Shown here: positions 59,513-64,000 of the stretch, piece after piece
Position numbering within the stretch: position 1 is the first letter of the stretch
How the letters are laid out: every line of letters begins with the position of its first letter
Assembly: GCA_028583605.1 (NCBI GenBank)
Contig: CM053330.1
Location: forward strand, 22,160,129-22,224,128
Origin: Dastarcus helophoroides
Taxonomy: Eukaryota > Arthropoda > Insecta > Coleoptera > Bothrideridae
Direction of reading: 5' to 3'
Length of the DNA: 64,000 bases
The notes under the pieces: model-generated
The model's database searches: none
What the model was told of the DNA's origin: nothing
The model's input: the letters and a program-made list of their open reading frames with translations, nothing else
Position numbers and translations under genes: made by a program

Positions 59513-59530
59513 ACTGATGTCAGAAGCGAA
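59513..59530 (+). promoter_or_regulatory. Probable primer-binding site
   Basis: ACTGATGTCAGAAGCGAA directly after the LTR closely resembles the (A)CTGGTGTCAGAAGTGG primer-binding region common in insect Gypsy elements. Assigning the tRNA would need a search. Confidence 0.55.
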
Positions 59531-59811
59531 ATTTGTTGTGGATTGTGCTTTATTTCTCGACGGAATTCGTGCGAGGTTCCGTACTTAGACTTTATCACCG
59601 ACGCTATAAACTATTAAGTAGTTTAAACGGGGCGCGTCAAGAAAAAACTTGAAGAATTTAATAATAATAATTTAAGAACAAGCTTTTTGATTTGGACAAT
59701 GCAACACAGAAAAAGATCAACAATATCGAAAATGCCATAAAGAAGTTGCTAAGTGGACAATTTACACAACAACATGGATCAGAACGTGTATCTGTTATTT
59801 CTTTCTAAAAG

Positions 59812-60480
59812 GTGAAACCTCCGACCTATGATGGACAAACATCTTTCGAGGCCTACAGAATACACTTCAAAGCTGCTCCCAGGGCCAATTGGTGGACGGA
59901 AGGGGAAAAGGCGACCTCATTGGTGATATCCCTGCGCGGAAAAGCTCTGGAACTACTCCAAGTTCTATCTGACCACGAACTAGCTAACTACAAAGATTTA
60001 GTTAGGGCTTTAGAGCTGACATTTGGAGACCATAATTTGCCGCAAGGCGCCCAGTTGCAAATACTACTAAGGAAGCAGAAAAGTGATGAAACGCTGCAAG
60101 AATTCGAGGTTGACGTAAAAAGACTGGCGTATCCGCTTATCCAACAGCACCAACTAAATTTCTGGAACTTCACATAGCTAGAATTTTCATAGAAGGAATA
60201 AGAGACCCAGAAGTCCAGAGGGTGATGCGCCTGTCAAACTTCTGAATTTCGAGAGAAGCACCGATTAGAGTTTAGGAGGTTGAAGCTGCTTACAAGGTTT
60301 CGGAGCCACAAGCGTCACAGAGAATAAGGAAGGCCGACATCAAAGAGACCGCGTATGACTCTAATCTCGCGAACATCATAAGAGATAACATGAAGAACAT
60401 GAACGCGAACATAAGCGCTAGCATAAAGAAAATGATCCAGCAGAAGCATAACATGTTATAGCTGTGGCAAACCGGTACAC
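59812..60480 (+). pseudogene. Gypsy gag relic
   Basis: 59812-60177 keeps the gag capsid-like start: PPTYDGQTSFEAYRIHF, then LVISLRGKALELLQVL, LTFGD and QILLRKQKSDETLQEFEVDV, typical of Gypsy gag. A TAA lies just upstream (59803-59805) and a TAG ends this frame. The zinc-knuckle region near 60457-60495 keeps CYSCGKP and HVNKD, but the usual Gly before His and the last Cys are altered. The gag protein would package element RNA in an intact copy; this one is dead. Confidence 0.85.
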
Positions 60481-60599
60481 GTGAACAAGGACTCTAGGTT
60501 AACCTCCATCGACAAGGCCCACAGTAAAGAAAATCACACGGCGAAAAGGAGACCTCACTAGCTAACGTCGAGAAACCAGCCCCCAAAACTCTTCCTATC

Positions 60600-60992
60600 A
60601 AACAGATAAAAAGGACCAAGGAAAGTTTAGTGGTGAAAACCAGCGTAGATGGAAGGAATGTACAGACAACAGTGGACACACAGGAGCCATGGTTACTCTG
60701 GCAGGCAAGACTGAAGCAATCCGCGTCTGGCGAAGACCCAAAGCTAAACACGAATTGAGGAGGTTCCTGGGATTTTGCACCTATTACAGAAGATTTGTGA
60801 AAGGTTTCGCCAACATCGCTGCGCCATTACACCGACTAACGGAAAAAAGAACGCCGTACGTCTAGACTCCCGATCGTGATATCGCTTTCCGAAAACTGAA
60901 GTCCGCCTTGTGCACAATCTCTATCTCGGTTTATCCTCAGCAGAATGGAAAGTTCGTGTTAAACACCGATGCCAAAACGTCGGATTTTATTA
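60600..60992 (+). pseudogene. Gypsy pol relic: protease fused by deletion to the RT connection/RNase H side
   Basis: 60610-60710 shows the aspartic protease start with a VDT motif and a nearby frame disruption. From about 60740 the frame reads HELRRFLGFCTYYRRFVKGF, then IAAPLHRLTEK, DIAFRKLKSALCT and VLNTDAKTSDF. This is the RT thumb/connection and the start of RNase H. The whole RT palm with its catalytic YXDD is missing, so an internal deletion joins protease to connection domain. An in-frame TAG sits near 60864. The element ends abruptly at about 60992. Confidence 0.82.
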
Positions 60993-62851
60993 AAATGAGA
61001 TTTATCAGTTAATAACATGTTAAGTAAAATGAAATACATTACATGATTATTAAATAAAATATTTATTTTTCATTTTATTTTTGTCAATGTTAATCATGAA
61101 CTATTGCAATGATCTAATAAATAGAAGAGGTCTTAAGTTAGATGCCTACTTGGCAAATTTCACATCTTGAAATATAACCAAGTTATTTAATTCTAAAAAC
61201 AATAACATATAGGCAGGAGTTAAACGAGGTGTACTGATCACATATTAGTACATCCGTATTATTAAGATTACTTATATTTAGTTTGTCTTTACTATTTTTT
61301 TTCTAGTGATGTCAAACTCAATGTATTTTTCCACGTTAGGCAGTAAGAATTAGGAATTCAGTTTTTATTCCAACGTCTGGCTCTAGAATCGAAACTAGGC
61401 AGAGCTATTCAGAAGTCGACTTATATAACTGGGGCCGAAATCAATGTGCTAAATGAAGAGTTGTTCTAAGAGTAACAATTTTGTTTATGCGAATGTCCTA
61501 GTGGCTGTAAAAAACGTCAATTGTTCTATGGTTTTCTGTTAGAAGAGGACGTACCTAGTGGAAAAGGCATACGATTACTTATTGATTGTTTTGGTTAATC
61601 TGTTACTGTCGCTTTGGTGTTTTTAGGGCATAAAAAATTCTTTAGAAATGCATTTTTTTTTGATGAAATATGACATCACAATAAGTTTTACAAATTCATA
61701 AAATAAAGAATCGCTTTAAAGCCTCGAGTAATTTTGTACAAAATCGCTGGTGCTTTCCATCAGTAGGTTGTTATGTTACTAGTTCAAATGGTATTAACTG
61801 TTGATAATCTATTTGTGACATTCGTTAAAAATATTTAAAACATTCACAGCCAATTTGATGACTTTTTCATTTGAACACCAAATACTTTTATTATAGAGAA
61901 ATGTCAGTTTAAGGTAGGTATAATGGTTATTAAAGTTTTGGCGCAGGAGATACATATAGGACAGCAGGAGAGAGGCTCAGCGGTAGCACTCATAGAAATA
62001 CACTAGATCTATCGTATCACTGCAACCACACTGCAACGTTTTTCTGGCATGTGTTTTGCAAACTTTCAGAAGTATGTGTTAACGGTTCTACTTAAAAAAA
62101 AATGCCAAGGTGGATAAAATATGCCCCATTTATATTTTCAATTAAATACTGCATTACGGCCAAAATTTCATATCTGATGTAACATACTCATGGTACACCA
62201 TCTATGTTTACTTTATTTATGAAGATAAAATCTTCCAACTTGCTACACTTAATATACTAATGAAATGTCAGTTTTGCTAAAACTTTTTGTATATTATTAC
62301 ATTTTTAAATCTGCTCGATTTTCTGAACACATAAAGATAACAATTTTTGTTTTTAAAATATTGAATAAAATTTTGATTCTTATTTATTTTCCAATCTAGA
62401 AGGCTGTTTCACAAATATTAAAATTACGTGATAAAAATACTATTTTATTCTTTTACCATGTCATAAAATTAACAAAAGTTGTTTTTATATTAAAACTATA
62501 TTTTCTTACAAATCACTCTAATGGTACTGCCGTGCCACGAAAAAGTACAATTACAATTTTTTCATATTTTTTACTTTTCCTGTTAAATCAGTCAATGGAA
62601 CTGAAATTACAGCCAAAAGAATTAACATCGTCGATTAAACCAAAAGTAAAAACCACGGGAATGGATCTTATAGTTTATATTGAATTTTTGACTTTTTTCT
62701 ACAGAAACTTTCAGAAAAAAGCAAAAACGTCGTTCTTAAGCTCAATACATAAAAATATACTTTGTCTTTAAAACTATTCCTGATATAAACATACCTTATG
62801 CCATATGACCAGTCAGAGTGGATGTCAATAAAAATGTTTTATTCGGCAGTA
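60993..62851. other. Spacer, nothing recognised
   Basis: AT-rich DNA with no supported gene. A 79-codon plus frame at 62532-62771 has no recognisable motif. Confidence 0.35.
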
Positions 62852-63224
62852 AACATCCTTTCTGGTGAACTTACTACAAGGATTTAAATACAAAATTATA
62901 AACCCAAAGTCACTGTGCAATTTGCGCAGCTTCTATTTACGTGGCAATTATACTGGGGTACATTTCCTACACTGAATTTATTTTAGTTTCACCTAGTCCA
63001 GTTTATAATCTGGCGTCGGTAGTCTTTAAACGAAACATTTTCTTATGAACTTATTGTAATGATTTAAATACAAAATTGTTAATCAAATGTCAGTGCGCAA
63101 TTTGTGCAGCTTCTATTTCCATGATAATTATATACTACAGGATATTTCACTACCCTAAATTTATTTTAGCTTCACCGAGTCCAGTTTACACACTGGGCTC
63201 GGAGGAGCTAAAATAAATTTAGTG
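62852..63224. repeat. Two-copy tandem repeat, 180-bp period, ending in a hairpin
   Basis: Unit 1 (about 62852-63031) and unit 2 (about 63032-63200) share GATTTAAATACAAAATT (62881 and 63061), GCAGCTTCTATTT, AATTTATTTTAG and TCACC-AGTCCAGTTTA. Unit 2 is followed by an imperfect inverted repeat: CACTACCCTAAATTTATTTT (from 63148) pairs with AAATAAATTTAGTG (to 63224), with CCGAGTCCAGT/ACTGGGCTCGG as stem. The AAACTAAAATAAATTTAGTG end is also at 42118-42142. Non-coding. Confidence 0.8.
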
Positions 63225-63800
63225 TAATTCTAAATGAATTAATAAGGGTCCAAAATAAAAAAGTACTTTTCATTTCGGTATCGTACATTCACGATACCAA
63301 TTGTGGAGTCTCTAGGGCTTCAGCTTATATTATTGCTGAATATGAACAGTGATTATTGTTCTTGGACAATGACAGTTTTAAAATAAATAAATTTAACCAG
63401 TTAACTTAAACACGCTTGACATACTTTCGCCGTCATTGATATACACATATGTATATATGACCTGAACAAAGAGCACACACAAATTTCCATGAAATGAAAA
63501 GAAAAAATTTTTCGTTAAATGGATTTTTCTCAAAAAACGAAATGAAATTACGTCTTAGCATTTTACACTGCACTTGAGAACAACCTAACCTACAATATGT
63601 ATAGGTAAAAGTTATTAGGACGAAATATTCATAAGTTTGAGTTGTCTCTGATAAATTAAGTTTTTCTTTAATAACAGTTAAACAAGGTGACCAATTCTGA
63701 CCAAAATCAATAGGGTACTATTCTGAGATATTTTGAATCAATAGAAATAACAAAGGCAAAAATCGGTTAAGAATTGCAACCTAGAGCGTAATAACGTACG
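63225..63800. other. Spacer, nothing recognised
   Basis: AT-rich DNA, no supported gene or repeat. Confidence 0.35.
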
Positions 63801-64000
63801 TGCACACAGATCTCAGCGCCGGCCCTAGACCTTTGTTAGGGTACAGCAAAATAGTGGTTTGGCGCTATATCAAAAAAAAAGCATGGTGTTATAATACATC
63901 GATTTCACTTCGTTCCAGGAATTATTTTGACGATTAAATAAAGGCCCTCAACACCATTTCGGCGCCCCTTCATCTCCTGACATCCAGATCGACCGCATTA
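63801..64000. other. Possible transposon end at the window edge
   Basis: CAGCGCCGGCCCTAGACCTTTGTTAGGG (from about 63815) with later TTGGCGCTATA, AAGGCCCTCAACACC and TTTCGGCGCCCCTT resembles GC-rich ends of insect DNA transposons. It is cut by the window edge or too short to define. Confidence 0.35.

Noticed and set aside
60494..60780. Minus-strand frames of 60-85 codons
   Set aside because: Antisense to the Gypsy gag/pol relic and without recognisable motifs.
1..64000. CRISPR array, bacterial operon, tRNA or rRNA genes
   Set aside because: No regularly spaced identical repeats with unique spacers, no Shine-Dalgarno gene packing, and no cloverleaf or rRNA signature was seen.

Overview
This is an AT-rich eukaryotic window, almost certainly from an arthropod and most likely an insect. 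It has GT-AG splice signals, Jockey/LOA-like non-LTR retrotransposons, Gypsy LTR elements, hAT and mariner relics, and no bacterial-style gene packing. A large, repeat-rich insect genome (for example a parasitoid or gall wasp) would fit, but nothing seen here fixes the order. Nearly all of the 64 kb is intergenic or intronic DNA built from decayed mobile elements. No operon, CRISPR array, rRNA or tRNA was seen.

The one host gene I can support is a small secreted Kazal-type protease inhibitor on the minus strand. Its first exon (signal peptide, strong Kozak context, TATA and initiator upstream) lies at 56318-56369. An exon carrying five of the six Kazal cysteines lies at 7925-8056. Both exon edges are phase 1 and the join gives a continuous hydrophobic signal sequence, so I infer one gene with an intron of about 48 kb holding most of the repeats listed here. 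The sixth cysteine should be on a further exon, which I did not find. An unidentified open frame at 57588-57884 and a decayed spliced-looking gene at 24266-24780 are the other possible host or viral/TE coding traces.

Layout: 0.6-6.5 kb holds two long inverted-repeat elements, two LINE remnants and a perfect 123-bp fold-back. 7.9 kb is the Kazal exon. 11.4-14.2 kb holds MITE and fold-back copies and a duplicated ORF-like unit. 14.8-17.7 kb is a TIR-capped block of degenerate AT repeats. 21.5 kb is a solo Gypsy LTR. 26.3-28.6 kb is a LINE with recognisable endonuclease and reverse transcriptase. 29.2 kb is an exact 210-bp tandem duplication. 30.6-32.0 kb is a large inverted-repeat element with a second fragment at 36.8 kb. 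32.6 kb is a mariner relic. 33.6-34.6 and 38.3-40.4 kb are more capped AT blocks. 40.5-43.6 kb holds a perfect hairpin, a palindrome cluster, a MITE and an hAT MITE with exact target duplication. 43.6-46.6 kb is a GC-richer LOA-like LINE split by a second hAT MITE. 47.4-48.7 kb is another LINE relic. 49.4-54.1 kb is degenerate AT repeat containing a second solo LTR and a MITE. 59.2-61.0 kb is a broken Gypsy element (5' LTR, primer site, gag, protease, RNase H-side pol). 62.85-63.22 kb is a 180-bp tandem repeat.

I did not find a convincing new functional system. The signals most worth following are the very long-intron Kazal gene, the family of AT-rich degenerate repeats capped by short GC-rich inverted ends, and the cluster of CG-centred 16-bp palindromes at 41.6-41.8 kb.
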